DNA of 64,000 bases, taken from NCBI GenBank assembly GCA_025517565.1, contig JAOPKD010000004.1:124001-188000 (forward strand). The letters are read 5' to 3'. A model generated the notes under the pieces. That model saw only the letters and a list, made by a program, of their open reading frames with translations, was not told where the DNA came from and did not search any database. The translations under genes and the position numbers were made by a program. This document shows, piece by piece, positions 25,565 through 35,041 of the stretch (its first letter is position 1; each line of letters begins with the position of its first letter). The stretch comes from Halapricum hydrolyticum (lineage in GTDB: Archaea; Halobacteriota; Halobacteria; Halobacteriales; Haloarculaceae).

Positions 25565-26098
25565 CTACCGGCCGCTGTCTTCGAGCAGCTGGGTGGCAGT
25601 TACGAGCGCTTCCAGTTGCAGGCCGTGCTCGGCGAGGTTCTCGGCTGCGCCCTCCTCGCGGTCGACGACCACGAGCACGCGATCGACGACGGCACCGGCC
25701 TCGCGCAGGGCCTGTGCGGCGTCGATGGCGCTCTGGCCCGTGGTGGCGATGTCTTCGATGATGATGACCTCATCGCCGTCTTCGAGGTCGCCCTCGATCA
25801 GGTTCGCGGTGCCGTACTCCTTCTGTTGCTTGCGCGCGATGACGTACGGCCGGCCGGTCTCGACGCTGGTGACGGCGACCAGCGGGACGGCACCCAGCGC
25901 GACGCCGGCGAGCTTCGAGCCGTCGTCGCCGAGCAACTCGGCGAAGGCCTCGCTGATGAGCGACAGGCTCGTCGGATCGGTCTCGAAGCGGTACTTGTCG
26001 ACGTAGTAGTCGCTCGTCCCGCCGTGGGAGAGCTCGAACTCCCCGAAGCGGACGGCGTCGGTCTCGCGCAACGCGTCGATGAGTCGCTGGGTGTCCAT
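25565..26098 (-). CDS. pyrE: Orotate phosphoribosyltransferase
   Basis: A 177-residue enzyme of de novo pyrimidine synthesis that joins orotate and PRPP to give OMP. The PRPP-binding loop [16 protein letters not shown] (about 112-127) and the catalytic-loop lysines in [15 protein letters not shown] are present. The start [26 protein letters not shown] (shown only in part: [19 protein letters not shown]) matches the family. The longer upstream frame is rejected as arginine-rich. It is divergent from the Sua5/YrdC gene with an 80-base spacer. Confidence 0.92.
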   Translation of the reverse strand: MDTQRLIDALRETDAVRFGEFELSHGGTSDYYVDKYRFETDPTSLSLISEAFAELLGDDGSKLAGVALGAVPLVAVTSVETGRPYVIARKQQKEYGTANLIEGDLEDGDEVIIIEDIATTGQSAIDAAQALREAGAVVDRVLVVVDREEGAAENLAEHGLQLEALVTATQLLEDSGR

Positions 26099-26178
26099 AC
26101 TGTCGGATGTGCCGGCGCTCCGGTAATACCCATCGGATTCCCGTGGGCTTTTGTCCGCGAGACGCCCACGATGGGACG

Positions 26179-26757
26179 ATGAGCGACCTCGAAGCGGCCG
26201 TCGAGGCGATCGAATCCGGCGAGCTGGTCGTCTATCCGACCGAGACGGTCTACGGCCTGGGTGCGGACGCGCTCGATCCCGCGGCCGTCGCACGAGTCTT
26301 CGATGCGAAGGGACGCGACCGCGACGAGCCGATCTCGATGGCCGTGCCCGATCTGAACACCGCGATCGAGTACACCGCGCCGACGGCGACCGAGCGGGCG
26401 TTCATGCACGAGTTTCTCCCCGGGCCGGTGACGGTCCTGGTCGAGCGTCGCGAGATGGTCCCGGACGTTCTCACCGCGGGCCGCGAGCAGGTCGGGATCC
26501 GGATTCCGGACCACGAACTCGCGCTGGCGTTGCTGGAGCGGGCCGCGCCGATCACGGCCACCAGCGCGAACGTCAGCGGCCAGCAAAGCGCCCGGCGCGT
26601 GGCCGACCTCGATTCGATCACTGATTCGGTCGCGGTCGTCCTCGACGGCGGCGAGACCGGCGGTACCGGCAGTACGGTCGTCGACGTCGAGACCGGTGAC
26701 ATCCACCGCCGGGGTGCCGAGGCGGACGCCGTCGAGGCGTGGCTCGACGGGCGGTGA
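26179..26757 (+). CDS. L-threonylcarbamoyladenylate synthase (Sua5/YrdC domain)
   Basis: A 192-residue YrdC-domain protein that makes threonylcarbamoyl-AMP for the universal tRNA t6A37 modification. Visible motifs: [16 protein letters not shown] (about 15-30), [16 protein letters not shown] (KxR region), [11 protein letters not shown] and [11 protein letters not shown]. The Sua5 C-terminal domain is absent, as usual for the short type. ATG at 26179 is chosen; the upstream frame lacks family sequence. Confidence 0.9.
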   Translation: MSDLEAAVEAIESGELVVYPTETVYGLGADALDPAAVARVFDAKGRDRDEPISMAVPDLNTAIEYTAPTATERAFMHEFLPGPVTVLVERREMVPDVLTAGREQVGIRIPDHELALALLERAAPITATSANVSGQQSARRVADLDSITDSVAVVLDGGETGGTGSTVVDVETGDIHRRGAEADAVEAWLDGR

Positions 26758-26821
26758 GTCCTGTCTCTTCGTGTGCGATGATGCAGTAGCGACAGTCCAC
26801 GGCTTCAGCCACAGGGAGAGG

Positions 26822-27478
26822 TCATCCCAGTAGCGACCGAAGGGATCGCGTCCTGACGCCGCATCCGTCGCGATACTCACAGGGCTGGCACTTTTCGCGG
26901 TTCTCGGTCCGGTTCGGTGGTCCGTCGATCGACTCGGCGGTCCGTAGCGCGGCCCGGTACTGCGAGCGCCGCCGAGCCGAGAGTTCGATCTCACGGATCA
27001 CGCCGTAGGCCGGGTACTCCGCGAACGCGCGTTCGACCGGCTGTTCGCGCTCCCAGGCCAGCGCCAGCGCGGCCGCGACGAGATGGACCGACTGCGGCTC
27101 CCAGACGCCCTGCTCGGGTGGCCGGCCGGCGAACACTAGCGACGGCGCGAGCGGTCGTTCGAGCACCTTGTGGGCGATCCCGCGTGCGTCCTTGCCTTCG
27201 AGCAGGACCTCGCTGGCCGGCGGATCGACGAGTTCGTCCCAGGCGTCCAGCCCGGCCTTGAGACAGCCGACCCGCGACCGAAACGTCGTCGGCGTCACCT
27301 CGATCGGTGCCGCGAGCAGTTCCGTGTCTTCCGTCAGCAACTTCTCGTACTCGAAGGCCAGCTGTCGTCGATCCTGTACTCCGCTGGGGATCGACTCGCC
27401 GACGTCGGGATCGCGCCGCCGATAATACAGCTTTCGCGGACAGTAGGCCGCGGTCGCAACGTCACGAAACGCGTGCAT
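26822..27478 (-). CDS. Orphan Cas4/Dna2-like protein
   Basis: A 218-residue protein of the Cas4 (DUF83) type. The N-terminal ATAAYCPRKLYYRRRDPD holds the first cluster cysteine, and the C-terminal CQPCEYRDGCGVRTRS holds three more, the expected [4Fe-4S] arrangement. The middle has a late-helix QSVHLVAAALALA like the Cas4 Q-motif region. A clear D...ExK nuclease triad is not obvious; GKDARGIAHKVL stands where it would be. No cas genes or CRISPR repeats are nearby, so a DNA-repair or other non-CRISPR role is more likely than adaptation. Confidence 0.65.
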   Translation of the reverse strand: MHAFRDVATAAYCPRKLYYRRRDPDVGESIPSGVQDRRQLAFEYEKLLTEDTELLAAPIEVTPTTFRSRVGCLKAGLDAWDELVDPPASEVLLEGKDARGIAHKVLERPLAPSLVFAGRPPEQGVWEPQSVHLVAAALALAWEREQPVERAFAEYPAYGVIREIELSARRRSQYRAALRTAESIDGPPNRTENREKCQPCEYRDGCGVRTRSLRSLLG

Positions 27479-27557
27479 ACCCTGCGTGGCTGCGGGATCG
27501 CGTATAAACCTCCGCCGCGCCGCGACGGACGGCCGCGGACGACAGCAACGACCTGCT

Positions 27558-28160
27558 CTAGAACGAGAGATCGGTCTCGATGTCCTCGGTAGCGTCGTCG
27601 AGACCGTCTTCTTTGACGCTCTCGGTCAACTGGATCGAGAGATCGGCGTCGGTGAGTATCTCCTCGAAAGCCGTCCTGTACCGGTGACTCGTCCGCCGGG
27701 CCCGGTTCTGTGCAGTCGCGACCCGGCCGAAGTGCTCGATGGCGTCGCGGTCGGCGTCGAGTTCGGCCGCGATCGTCTCGCTGTCGGCGTCCTCCGCCAG
27801 CAGATCCCGGAGCGACGCCATCGAGAACGGCGCGTCGGCGTCGCTGTCTTCGACCAGGTGCAGGTCCATCCGAGCGCGAAAGACCGTCTCCACGTCGAGA
27901 TCGAGTTCGTCCGCGAGCGTCCCGTCGTCGTCACCCTCGTAGAACCCCCTGACGATCGCGGCCAGCGTCCGGTCGTCGCAGTCGGTCTCGAAGTCGTATC
28001 GCTCGCGCATGTCCTCGATGACGTCGATCAGCCGCTCCACGATCCGCTCGTCGTCGCTGTCCGCCAGCGACCCCCGCCCCTCTTGCTGGCGCTCCGTGAC
28101 CGTCTCTTCGCCGGCGACGTCGACGAAGATATCCCGGAGCTGTTCAGTCTTCTCGTCCAT
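27558..28160 (-). CDS. Conditioned medium-induced protein 4 (CMI4)-like
   Basis: A 200-residue acidic, helical, soluble protein starting MDEKTEQLRDIFVDVAG. It matches the haloarchaeal CMI4 family, named from Natrialba proteins induced by conditioned medium, with no known biochemical function. An HTH-like TLADELDLDVETVFRARMDL is visible around residue 81-100, and a second similar SETIAAELDADRDAI around 127-141, so DNA or RNA binding is possible. The 82-bp palindrome lies just upstream. Confidence 0.72.
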   Translation of the reverse strand: MDEKTEQLRDIFVDVAGEETVTERQQEGRGSLADSDDERIVERLIDVIEDMRERYDFETDCDDRTLAAIVRGFYEGDDDGTLADELDLDVETVFRARMDLHLVEDSDADAPFSMASLRDLLAEDADSETIAAELDADRDAIEHFGRVATAQNRARRTSHRYRTAFEEILTDADLSIQLTESVKEDGLDDATEDIETDLSF

Positions 28161-28242
28161 CGAACCGAAACACGACGATCAGCGTATAAAAATCCGTCCT
28201 CTTTTTTCACACCGATAGAACGACGAATCAGCCGTCCGTCTC

Positions 28243-28324
28243 ATAGTGATTACTGTAAGTCTGTTCCGGGTCGACCGCACGATGTCGTGCAGTCGCACCG
28301 GTAAATCGTTACAGTAATCACTAT
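28243..28324. repeat. 82-bp symmetrical imperfect palindrome
   Basis: Terminal arms ATAGTGATTACTGTAA (28243-28258) and its exact complement (28309-28324) are 16 bp and perfect. Inside, CCGG..CGAC.GCACGA and TCGTGC.GTCG..CCGG pair around a centre at 28283.5, so nearly the whole element can fold into one hairpin. It ends at the last base of the upp stop codon. It resembles a palindromic repetitive or MITE-like element; it could also terminate upp or shape the CMI4 leader. Confidence 0.85.
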
Positions 28325-28998
28325 CAGGTGGTTCGAAACGCCCGGTCGCCGGCGTCGCCCAGTCCGGGGACGATGTAGCCCTCCTCGTCGAGGTGGTCGT
28401 CGATAGCGACCGACAGGATCTCGACGTCGGGGAACTGTTCGTTCAGCCGGACGAGTCCCTCGGGTGCGCTGACGGCCGCGAGCACGAGCAGTCGTTCGGG
28501 ATCGCCCATCTCCTGGACGTGCTCCAGGACGGTCGCCATCGTCGAGCCGGTCGCGAGCATCGGGTCGGCGACGATGACAGTGTCCTCGGGGTGGATCTCG
28601 GGGAGTTTCACGTAGTCGACTTCGATGTCGAACTCGCCGGCGTCGTCCATCCCGCCGGACTCGTCGCGGCTGGCGGAGATGACGCCCTGGCGCGCCCGGG
28701 GGAACGCCTTGAGCAGTCCCTCGACGAACGGCGTCGCCGCCCGGAGGACGTTGATGATCACGACGTCGTCCATGCCGACGACGCGCTCGCCGGTCGTCTC
28801 GGTCAGCGGCGTCTGGATCGTCTCGTAGGCCGTCTCCATGACGCCGTCGATGATCTCGTAGCCACAGATCCGCCCGAGCTTCACCAGCCCTTTCCGGAAC
28901 GCGACCTGCTCGGTTTCGACGCTTCGCAGCTGTGTCAGCGTGTGTTTCGCGAGCGCATGCGTGACCACTTTCGCCTCGCCTCGGTCTTCGATCGTCAT
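28324..28998 (-). CDS. upp: Uracil phosphoribosyltransferase
   Basis: A 224-residue enzyme that salvages uracil to UMP with PRPP. The PRPP loop [18 protein letters not shown] (about 130-147) and the C-terminal uracil-binding [15 protein letters not shown] are present. Family length is usual. ATG at 28998 gives [20 protein letters not shown]. The stop codon lies within the terminal arm of the 82-bp palindrome, so the gene end has been set or preserved by that element. Confidence 0.94.
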   Translation of the reverse strand: MTIEDRGEAKVVTHALAKHTLTQLRSVETEQVAFRKGLVKLGRICGYEIIDGVMETAYETIQTPLTETTGERVVGMDDVVIINVLRAATPFVEGLLKAFPRARQGVISASRDESGGMDDAGEFDIEVDYVKLPEIHPEDTVIVADPMLATGSTMATVLEHVQEMGDPERLLVLAAVSAPEGLVRLNEQFPDVEILSVAIDDHLDEEGYIVPGLGDAGDRAFRTT

Positions 28999-29189
28999 AT
29001 GCGAGCCAGGGTTAGCGACGGGCAAATAACTGACGAGACGGCGCTCGTACGGTCACCAGGGGGTCTGTATCCAGAGGTATCGTACTGCCTGCTGTACGGT
29101 TTCGAAGGACTTCGGTCCTCCAGGGTGGCGAATGTCTGTACGAACGTACAGCCGGCAGTATCAGGACGGACCGCCCCGTACGCCCACGT

Positions 29190-29852
29190 ATGGCCGTCGA
29201 GGTCACCGCCACTGCCGGGGAGATCGCCCGCGCCTACGACGTGCTCGCACCGATATACGATCGACTGGTCGCGAGCTGGGAAGCTCCGACCTACGCCCAC
29301 GCTCTGTACGCCCTCGCTCCGGAACCGGGTGATCGAGTCCTCGATGTGGGCTGTGGCCCCGGGCATCTCCTGGCGCTGGTCGCCCCGCTCGTCGGCCCGG
29401 AGGGACACGTGTACGGGCTCGACGTCGCTCCGGGAATGCTCGAATCGGCCGGCCGGCGGCTGGCGGCACTCGACGCGCCTGCGACGCTCTGCCGCGGGGA
29501 CGCACGGGCGCTCCCGTTCGCGGACGAGGTCGTTGACGCTGTCGTGCTGGTCGAGACGCTCGAACTGTTCTCGCAGACGGACGCAGCGGCGGTCCTCTCG
29601 GAGAGCCGGCGCGTCCTCGACCCCGACGGTCGGCTCGTCGTCGCGAGTATGGAACGCCGCGGCTACGAGGAGACGCCGTTCGTCCGGGCCTACGAGTGGC
29701 TCTACGCGACCTTGCCCGGGTACGACGCCGTCGGCTGTCGCCCTATCGACGCGTGCGGCCGGCTCACAGCGGCGGGCTTCACTATCGTGTCCAGCGAGAC
29801 CGTTCGCCTGGCCGGCGTCTGGCCGACGACCGTCGCACTCGCAAAACCGTGA
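29190..29852 (+). CDS. SAM-dependent methyltransferase, UbiE-like
   Basis: A 220-residue class I methyltransferase. Motif I: DRVLDVGCGPGHLLALV (about 48-64); acidic post-I in VYGLDVAPGMLESA; motif II ADEVVDAVVLVETLELF; motif III RVLDPDGRLVVASM. The general plan is that of quinone/small-molecule methyltransferases; no substrate is indicated. It is convergent with the DJ-1/PfpI gene, 12 bases away. Confidence 0.85.
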   Translation: MAVEVTATAGEIARAYDVLAPIYDRLVASWEAPTYAHALYALAPEPGDRVLDVGCGPGHLLALVAPLVGPEGHVYGLDVAPGMLESAGRRLAALDAPATLCRGDARALPFADEVVDAVVLVETLELFSQTDAAAVLSESRRVLDPDGRLVVASMERRGYEETPFVRAYEWLYATLPGYDAVGCRPIDACGRLTAAGFTIVSSETVRLAGVWPTTVALAKP

Positions 29853-29864
29853 TCGTCGCCCGGC

Positions 29865-30557
29865 TCAATCCTCGTACTCGACGCCCAGCTCGTCGAGCAG
29901 CGTGCGTGCCGCAGTCGCCGAAGACGGCGGTCCGCGCCCGGTCACGAGGTCGCCATCGACGGTGACGCTGGTGTCCTGATCGAGTCGGGAGTTCCAGTCG
30001 GCCCCGACTGCCTTGACCTCGTCTTCGACCCAGTATGGGAGCTTGCGGCCGTCGGGCATCCGGTCGTATTCGTCGACGATCCCTTCCTCCCACTCGTTGG
30101 GGAAGCCAGTGACCGATCGCCCCGCTGCGAGGAAGTCGCCGTCGCTGTCCCGTGTGAACGCGAGGATCCCGACCGCGTGACAGACGACCATCGCCTTCCC
30201 GTCCCCGCCCTCGACGGCAGTCCGCAGGGCCGCCCGGGCGTGTCTGTCCTGGTTGACGTCCCACTCCGTCCCGTGGCCGCCGGGGAAGACGACCGCGTCG
30301 AACGCGGCGGGATCGACCGCTGCAAGCGGTTCGGGATCGTTGAGTCGCTCGTCGTTCTCGTGGACTTCCTTGACTAGCGCGGCAGTCTCTTCGTCGACTT
30401 CGTCGGTATCGACCGACCGTTCGTCGAGTACTGCCGGCCCACCGGAGGGCGTCGCGACAGTCACGTCCAGACCGGCATCGTCGAGTGTCGTGAGCGGTTC
30501 GATACATTCCTCGCCCCAGTAGCCGTGTTCGCTAACGATGAAAAGTGCGGATGGCAT
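29865..30557 (-). CDS. DJ-1/PfpI superfamily protein (class I glutamine amidotransferase-like)
   Basis: A 230-residue Hsp31/YajL-type protein. The nucleophile elbow is MVVCHAVGIL (Cys at about 128), with VVFPGGHGTEWDV (about 90-102) and an early acidic EHGYWGEEC loop. Members act as glyoxalase III, deglycase or stress chaperones; the activity here is not decided by sequence. ATG at 30557 follows a possible GTG directly upstream. Confidence 0.86.
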   Translation of the reverse strand: MPSALFIVSEHGYWGEECIEPLTTLDDAGLDVTVATPSGGPAVLDERSVDTDEVDEETAALVKEVHENDERLNDPEPLAAVDPAAFDAVVFPGGHGTEWDVNQDRHARAALRTAVEGGDGKAMVVCHAVGILAFTRDSDGDFLAAGRSVTGFPNEWEEGIVDEYDRMPDGRKLPYWVEDEVKAVGADWNSRLDQDTSVTVDGDLVTGRGPPSSATAARTLLDELGVEYED

Positions 30558-30837
30558 CACTACCTATTGCGGGTTGCAGTCGGTTGTATTCCCGGCTTCC
30601 GGAAAATATTCGACGGCGATGGGGATCAGAATCCAGATCAGCCGATAGCTTAGCCACCAGTGCAGCGCGGGCGGAAACGCTTAACCACGTTCGACCCCAA
30701 TCGAGTCGTCACGATGGACGTCTTGCGGCGCACAGACGCCGAACACATCGACCGATCACCGACCGACAGTGACTGCTGTACTGATCCGACGGCCCGCCCG
30801 GGTGGAGACGGATCGACGCTCGGCAGCCACGATACCC

Positions 30838-31542
30838 ATGTCTGAGATGGAAGAGAGCGTCTCCGGGTTCAAGATCCGGGGCGGCTGGGCGGACGTCGTC
30901 GAGCACGGTGAGCGCCTCACGCGGGCGCTGAAAGACATCGCCGAACAGGAGGACGTCGAGGTCGACGCCGATGCCCTCGAGGAGTTCGACGAGTGGCGGC
31001 CCAAGAGCCACGAGCGCCTCGACGAGGACGTCAGCGAGAAGACCGCAGAGCAGGCCAGCGTCGACGAGGGCGAGGGCGAAAAGAAGGGCAAAGACCCCGA
31101 CGAGGATCTCCAGACCGCTGGCGAGAAGCTCAGCGAGTCCTACGAGAGCCTCGACGACCCCGACGAGGCCGTCGACAAGTGGGGCGAGTCGATCGATTAC
31201 GTCGCCCGTGCGGCCGACTCGGCCGGCCGGAAGGCGCTCCGGAAAGTCGAAGACACGGTCTATCAGAACGTGATGACCCAGCTCGCACCCTACTACTTCG
31301 ACAACGAGCTGATCAGCGCCAACGTCAGGCGTGTCAGCGACGACGACCCCGAGTACGTCTTCGAGATCAACGTCAACGACGACGACCTGAAGATCAGGGT
31401 GTCGAACCAGCTTGCCGACTACGAGCAGGAACTCGACCGCTGGCACATCGACGTCGAGAAAGAGACCGAAACCCCGGAAGCCGCCGAAGGCGTCGAAGTC
31501 CCTGAGCGCAACCACGACGACGCGGATCCGACAAATACCTGA
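30838..31542 (+). CDS. DUF5828 family haloarchaeal protein
   Basis: A 234-residue acidic protein starting MSEMEESVSGFKIRGGWADVV. It has an N-terminal conserved domain, a charged low-complexity middle (about 75-100, Glu/Lys/Asp), then a conserved helical and beta region ending ADYEQELDRWHIDVE. No catalytic motif or membrane segment was found. The family is conserved in haloarchaea and its function is unknown. The frame is open upstream to 30769, but the family starts at the ATG used here. Confidence 0.7.
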   Translation: MSEMEESVSGFKIRGGWADVVEHGERLTRALKDIAEQEDVEVDADALEEFDEWRPKSHERLDEDVSEKTAEQASVDEGEGEKKGKDPDEDLQTAGEKLSESYESLDDPDEAVDKWGESIDYVARAADSAGRKALRKVEDTVYQNVMTQLAPYYFDNELISANVRRVSDDDPEYVFEINVNDDDLKIRVSNQLADYEQELDRWHIDVEKETETPEAAEGVEVPERNHDDADPTNT

Positions 31543-31568
31543 ACCACGACGCGGATCCGACGAACACC
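31510..31568. repeat. Short direct duplication across the DUF5828 stop codon
   Basis: AACCACGACG(ACG)CGGATCCGAC followed by AAATACC or GAACACC occurs twice, at 31510-31539 and 31542-31568. The first copy encodes the end of the protein (NHDDADPTNT) and the second lies just after the stop. It looks like a recent slippage duplication of the gene end. Confidence 0.75.
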
Positions 31569-31663
31569 GGCCCGTGGCGGGAGTCCGGCGAATACGTTCT
31601 TCGGCCGACGGATTCGACCGCAGTCGGTAGGCTATTGACTCGCGAGCACACAACGACACCAAC

Positions 31664-32857
31664 ATGGTAGAGGCGACGCTGCTGGCGACGCTGGCTGTCG
31701 CGACGCTCGCGAGCCTGTTCATGGCGTGGGCGATCGGTGCCGGGTCGTCGGGTTCGACACCGTTCGCGCCGGCTGTCGGGGCCAACGCGATCTCGGTCAT
31801 GCGCGCGGGCTTTCTGGTCGGACTGCTCGGGCTGGCGGGCGCGACGTTGCAGGGCGCGAACGTCTCGGAAGCGGTCGGCCAGGAACTGATCGGCGGCGTC
31901 ACGCTCTCGCCCGCCGGGGCGACGCTGGCGCTCCTTCTGGCCGCCGGGCTGGTCGCCTTCGGCGTGTTCACGGGCTATCCCATCGCGACCGCCTTCACTG
32001 TCACCGGCGCGGTCGTCGGGATCGGACTGGCGGCGGGTGGCGATCCGGCGTGGGCGAAGTACCGCGAGATCGTCGCGCTGTGGGTCGCCACGCCCTTCGT
32101 CGGCGGCGGAATCGCCTACGGCGTCGCGAAGACGCTGCGCGACGAGCGCGTGCCCGAACGGACCGCGGTCCCCGCACTCGCGGGATTCGTTGCTATCCTG
32201 CTGGCGAACGTGAATTTCGTCCTGCTCGGCGGGCCGGGCGAACAGTCGTCGATCGCCGTCGAACTCGCCGCCGCTGCCGGACAGGCGACGCTTGCCGGCC
32301 GGGTACTCGTTTCGTTCGTGTTCGCTCTCGTCGTCGCCGCCCTGTTGTACCGGGACCTGCAGGCCGACGCCGCGGCCGGCCAGCGCCACTTCCTGCTCGT
32401 CCTCGGGGGGCTGGTGGCGTTCTCGGCCGGTGGCAGTCAGGTGGGGCTGGCGATCGGCCCACTCTTGCCGTTGCTCGGGCCGGAGACGGGCGTCGAGGTC
32501 CCGCTGGGAGTCGTGCTCGTTTTTGGTGGGCTCGGACTGCTCGCCGGCTCGTGGACGGGCGCACCCCGGATGATCAAGGCGATCGCACAGGACTACTCCT
32601 CGCTGGGGCCGCGCCGATCGATCGCCGCGCTGATCCCGAGTTTCGCCATCGCCCAGACCGCAGTCCTGTTCGGCATCCCCGTCTCGTTCAACGAGATCAT
32701 CGTCAGCGCGATCATCGGCAGCGGCTCCGCGGCCGGCGGCGGCGCGGTCAGCGGCGAGAAGATGGGCAAGACCGTCCTCGCGTGGATCGGCTCGCTCGCG
32801 CTGGCGCTGGGGCTGGGCTACGGGCTGTTTGTCGTCCTGACGGCGATCGTCGGCTGA
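31664..32857 (+). CDS. PiT family inorganic phosphate transporter
   Basis: A 397-residue membrane protein with ten to eleven segments. The two PiT signature repeats are visible: the N-terminal GANAISVMRAGFLVGLLGL with FTGYPIATAFTVTGAVVG, and the later SFNEIIVSAIIGSGSAAGG. It should import phosphate with H+ or Na+. No PhoU-like regulator is adjacent. ATG at 31664 begins MVEATLLATLA. Confidence 0.9.
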   Translation: MVEATLLATLAVATLASLFMAWAIGAGSSGSTPFAPAVGANAISVMRAGFLVGLLGLAGATLQGANVSEAVGQELIGGVTLSPAGATLALLLAAGLVAFGVFTGYPIATAFTVTGAVVGIGLAAGGDPAWAKYREIVALWVATPFVGGGIAYGVAKTLRDERVPERTAVPALAGFVAILLANVNFVLLGGPGEQSSIAVELAAAAGQATLAGRVLVSFVFALVVAALLYRDLQADAAAGQRHFLLVLGGLVAFSAGGSQVGLAIGPLLPLLGPETGVEVPLGVVLVFGGLGLLAGSWTGAPRMIKAIAQDYSSLGPRRSIAALIPSFAIAQTAVLFGIPVSFNEIIVSAIIGSGSAAGGGAVSGEKMGKTVLAWIGSLALALGLGYGLFVVLTAIVG

Positions 32858-32890
32858 ACTCCTTCGAAACCGATCGAACAGTCGATATAC

Positions 32891-34267
32891 TTACTCGCCG
32901 TCTTCGTCACCGTTCGTTTCGTCCTCGTCCAGCTCGACGCGGTGGATCCGGGCTTTCATGATCCGGGTGTTTTCGACCTGTTCGACCCGGATCTCGACGT
33001 CGTCGTACTCGACGATCTCACCTTCCTCGACCAGCCGGCCGACGCGGTTGAAGATGAACCCGGCCAGCGTCTCGAACTCTTCGCCCTCGGGGATGTCGAT
33101 GTCCAGTGCCTCGTTGACCTCTTCGATGTTGACCTCGCCTTTGACGATCGCGGTCTCGTCGTCGACGAACTCGATCGGCTCTTCCTCGCTGCCTTCGAGG
33201 ATCTCGCCGACGATCTCCTCGGTGAGGTCCTCCATCGTGACCAGGCCCTCGGTCGTTCCGAACTCGTCGATGACGATCACCATGTGCATGCGGTTCTCGC
33301 GCATCTCCGCCAGCAGTTCGTCGACGTTCTTGGACTCGGGGACGTGCAGCGTGGGCTCGATCAGATCCTCCAGTTCGAGGTTCGCGTTTTCGCCGTAGTA
33401 GAGGTCGCGAACGAGATCGCGGATGTGGACGACGCCGATGACGTTGTCGAGACTCCCCTCGTAGACCGGCAGCCGGGCGTGACCGCTCTGGATACAGGTC
33501 TCGATCGCCTCCTCGATCTCGTCGTCTTTCGAGACGGCGGTCATGTCGAGCCGCGGCGTCATAACCTCCTTGGCGATCGTGCGGTTGAACCGCAGCGTCC
33601 GCTGAAGCATCTCCCGCTCTTCCTCTTCGAGGACGCCCTCGCGCTCACCGGTCTTGATCATGTTGCGGATCTCGTCGCGGGTGACGTATGTGCTCTCGAT
33701 GGCCGACTGGCCGCCGGTGACCTTGTTGACGATCCGGGTCAGGCGGTCGAACAGGACGATCAGCGGCAACAGCACCCACTCGGAGAACTTCAGCGGCCGG
33801 GCGATCCGTCGCGCCCATGATTCGGTGTTCTCGACCGCGTAGGACTTGGGCGCACTCTCGCCGAACAGCAGGACGACCGCCGTGATCCCGAAGGTAGCCG
33901 CAATCACGGACTGACCCTGGGTCAGGTACAGCCCGAACAGCCCCGTCGCGATCGAGGACATCGCGATGTTGACGAGGTTGTTGCCGACCAGGATCGTTAC
34001 CAGCAACCGGTGCGGGTCTTCTTTGAGTTTCTGGACGACATGGGCTCCTGGCAACCCCTCTTCGGCCATCGAGTCGACGCGATGTTTCGCCAGCGAGAAC
34101 ATGGCGATCTCCGACGAGGAGAAGAAAGCCGACAATCCGATGAGCACGACGATACTGAGCGTCCCGAGCACCGTCACGGTGGTCTTGGACACCTCGACGC
34201 CGACGAGCGGCACGGTGTACAGCGCCGGACCGGCCAGTGACGCTATCGAGAGCGTAGATATACCCAT
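32891..34267 (-). CDS. CNNM/HlyC-CorC-like membrane protein with CBS domains
   Basis: A 458-residue protein. Order: DUF21 (CNNM) membrane domain with four segments (about 15-190, containing IGLSAFFSSSEIAMFSLAK), paired CBS domains (about 210-330, TPRLDMTAVS and VIVIDEFGTTEGLVTMEDL), and a C-terminal CorC_HlyC domain (about 350-430). The family is linked to Mg2+/Co2+ or Na+ transport. ATG at 34267 is preferred; an upstream extension of 47 residues is basic and not family-like. Confidence 0.9.
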   Translation of the reverse strand: MGISTLSIASLAGPALYTVPLVGVEVSKTTVTVLGTLSIVVLIGLSAFFSSSEIAMFSLAKHRVDSMAEEGLPGAHVVQKLKEDPHRLLVTILVGNNLVNIAMSSIATGLFGLYLTQGQSVIAATFGITAVVLLFGESAPKSYAVENTESWARRIARPLKFSEWVLLPLIVLFDRLTRIVNKVTGGQSAIESTYVTRDEIRNMIKTGEREGVLEEEEREMLQRTLRFNRTIAKEVMTPRLDMTAVSKDDEIEEAIETCIQSGHARLPVYEGSLDNVIGVVHIRDLVRDLYYGENANLELEDLIEPTLHVPESKNVDELLAEMRENRMHMVIVIDEFGTTEGLVTMEDLTEEIVGEILEGSEEEPIEFVDDETAIVKGEVNIEEVNEALDIDIPEGEEFETLAGFIFNRVGRLVEEGEIVEYDDVEIRVEQVENTRIMKARIHRVELDEDETNGDEDGE

Positions 34268-34441
34268 CAACACTCCATGTTCCCCTGGCACAAAATTAAC
34301 TCTTGTGTGCGAGACCGGACGAACGTCCGGCGTCGACGTGGCAATTGAGCGCTTGACGTCGACATAGCAATCGAACGTCCGGCGTCGAAATGACAACCTA
34401 CCAACCACAGGATTATGACTTTAGAGAACCTACGTTTTGGG

Positions 34442-35041
34442 ATGGCAGACGATAAATCCGGCCGGGAAAAGCAAGCTCGCGACGCCGATCGACGCCAGCG
34501 AGAGCGTGAGATCGCCATGGAGCTCGAGCGGGGTGACGAACCGGAGCCACCGATCGAGCCTGCAGTGCTGGCCGACCTCGAATCGGAACTCGAATCGGTT
34601 TCGTTCCCCGCGACGGGATCGGACGTGATCGCGGCCGTCGGCAATCGGGAGATCGAATCGGTCGACGGGCCGTACACGGTCGAAGAACTCGTCGCTGACA
34701 CGGACGCAGAGCGCTTCGACACGCCCGAGTCAGTCCGGGTTCGAGTCCAGCGGCCGACCATCGCGACAGCGATGAAACGCGTCGTCGAGGCCGCCGGAAC
34801 GCTGCGAAACGAGGAATTCGGCGACTCACAGCGTACCGCCTACGAGAAGACGTTTCGGGAACTGAAAGCGATCGACGCCGACGACGAAGACGAGGGGATC
34901 CGGGCCGTCGCCGACTGGATCGTCGGCCGGATTCACGAGCAGGGCAAACTTCCGGGGTCCCGGGCAGTCCGCCGGCAGGCAGCCGAGTTCTGCCGGGAGA
35001 ACGGCTACGAGATCCGCAACGACGAGTGGCTCGGGATCTAG
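34442..35041 (+). CDS. Haloarchaeal DUF5789-like protein
   Basis: A 199-residue soluble protein. The very charged start MADDKSGREKQARDADRRQ is shared by a haloarchaeal family of unknown function (DUF5789). The middle carries a DUF2795-like ATGSDVIAAVGNREIESV region with PYTVEELV. The C-terminal half (about 95-190) is helical and ends EFCRENGYEIRNDEWLGI. ATG at 34442 is chosen over one at 34415 because conservation begins there. It is divergent from the CNNM gene. Confidence 0.6.
   Translation: MADDKSGREKQARDADRRQREREIAMELERGDEPEPPIEPAVLADLESELESVSFPATGSDVIAAVGNREIESVDGPYTVEELVADTDAERFDTPESVRVRVQRPTIATAMKRVVEAAGTLRNEEFGDSQRTAYEKTFRELKAIDADDEDEGIRAVADWIVGRIHEQGKLPGSRAVRRQAAEFCRENGYEIRNDEWLGI

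Noticed and set aside
26790..26821. Possible degenerate IS200/IS605 end (TCCACGGCTTCAGCCACAG)
   Set aside because: It resembles the hairpin at 36553-36568 (reverse strand), but the second arm does not pair and no transposase sequence is near. Too weak to annotate.
26822..27478. CRISPR-Cas locus suggested by the Cas4-like gene
   Set aside because: No repeat-spacer array and no other cas gene were seen anywhere in the window.
29030..29189. tRNA or small RNA between upp and the methyltransferase
   Set aside because: Several short stems are present, but no cloverleaf or conserved T-loop could be drawn.
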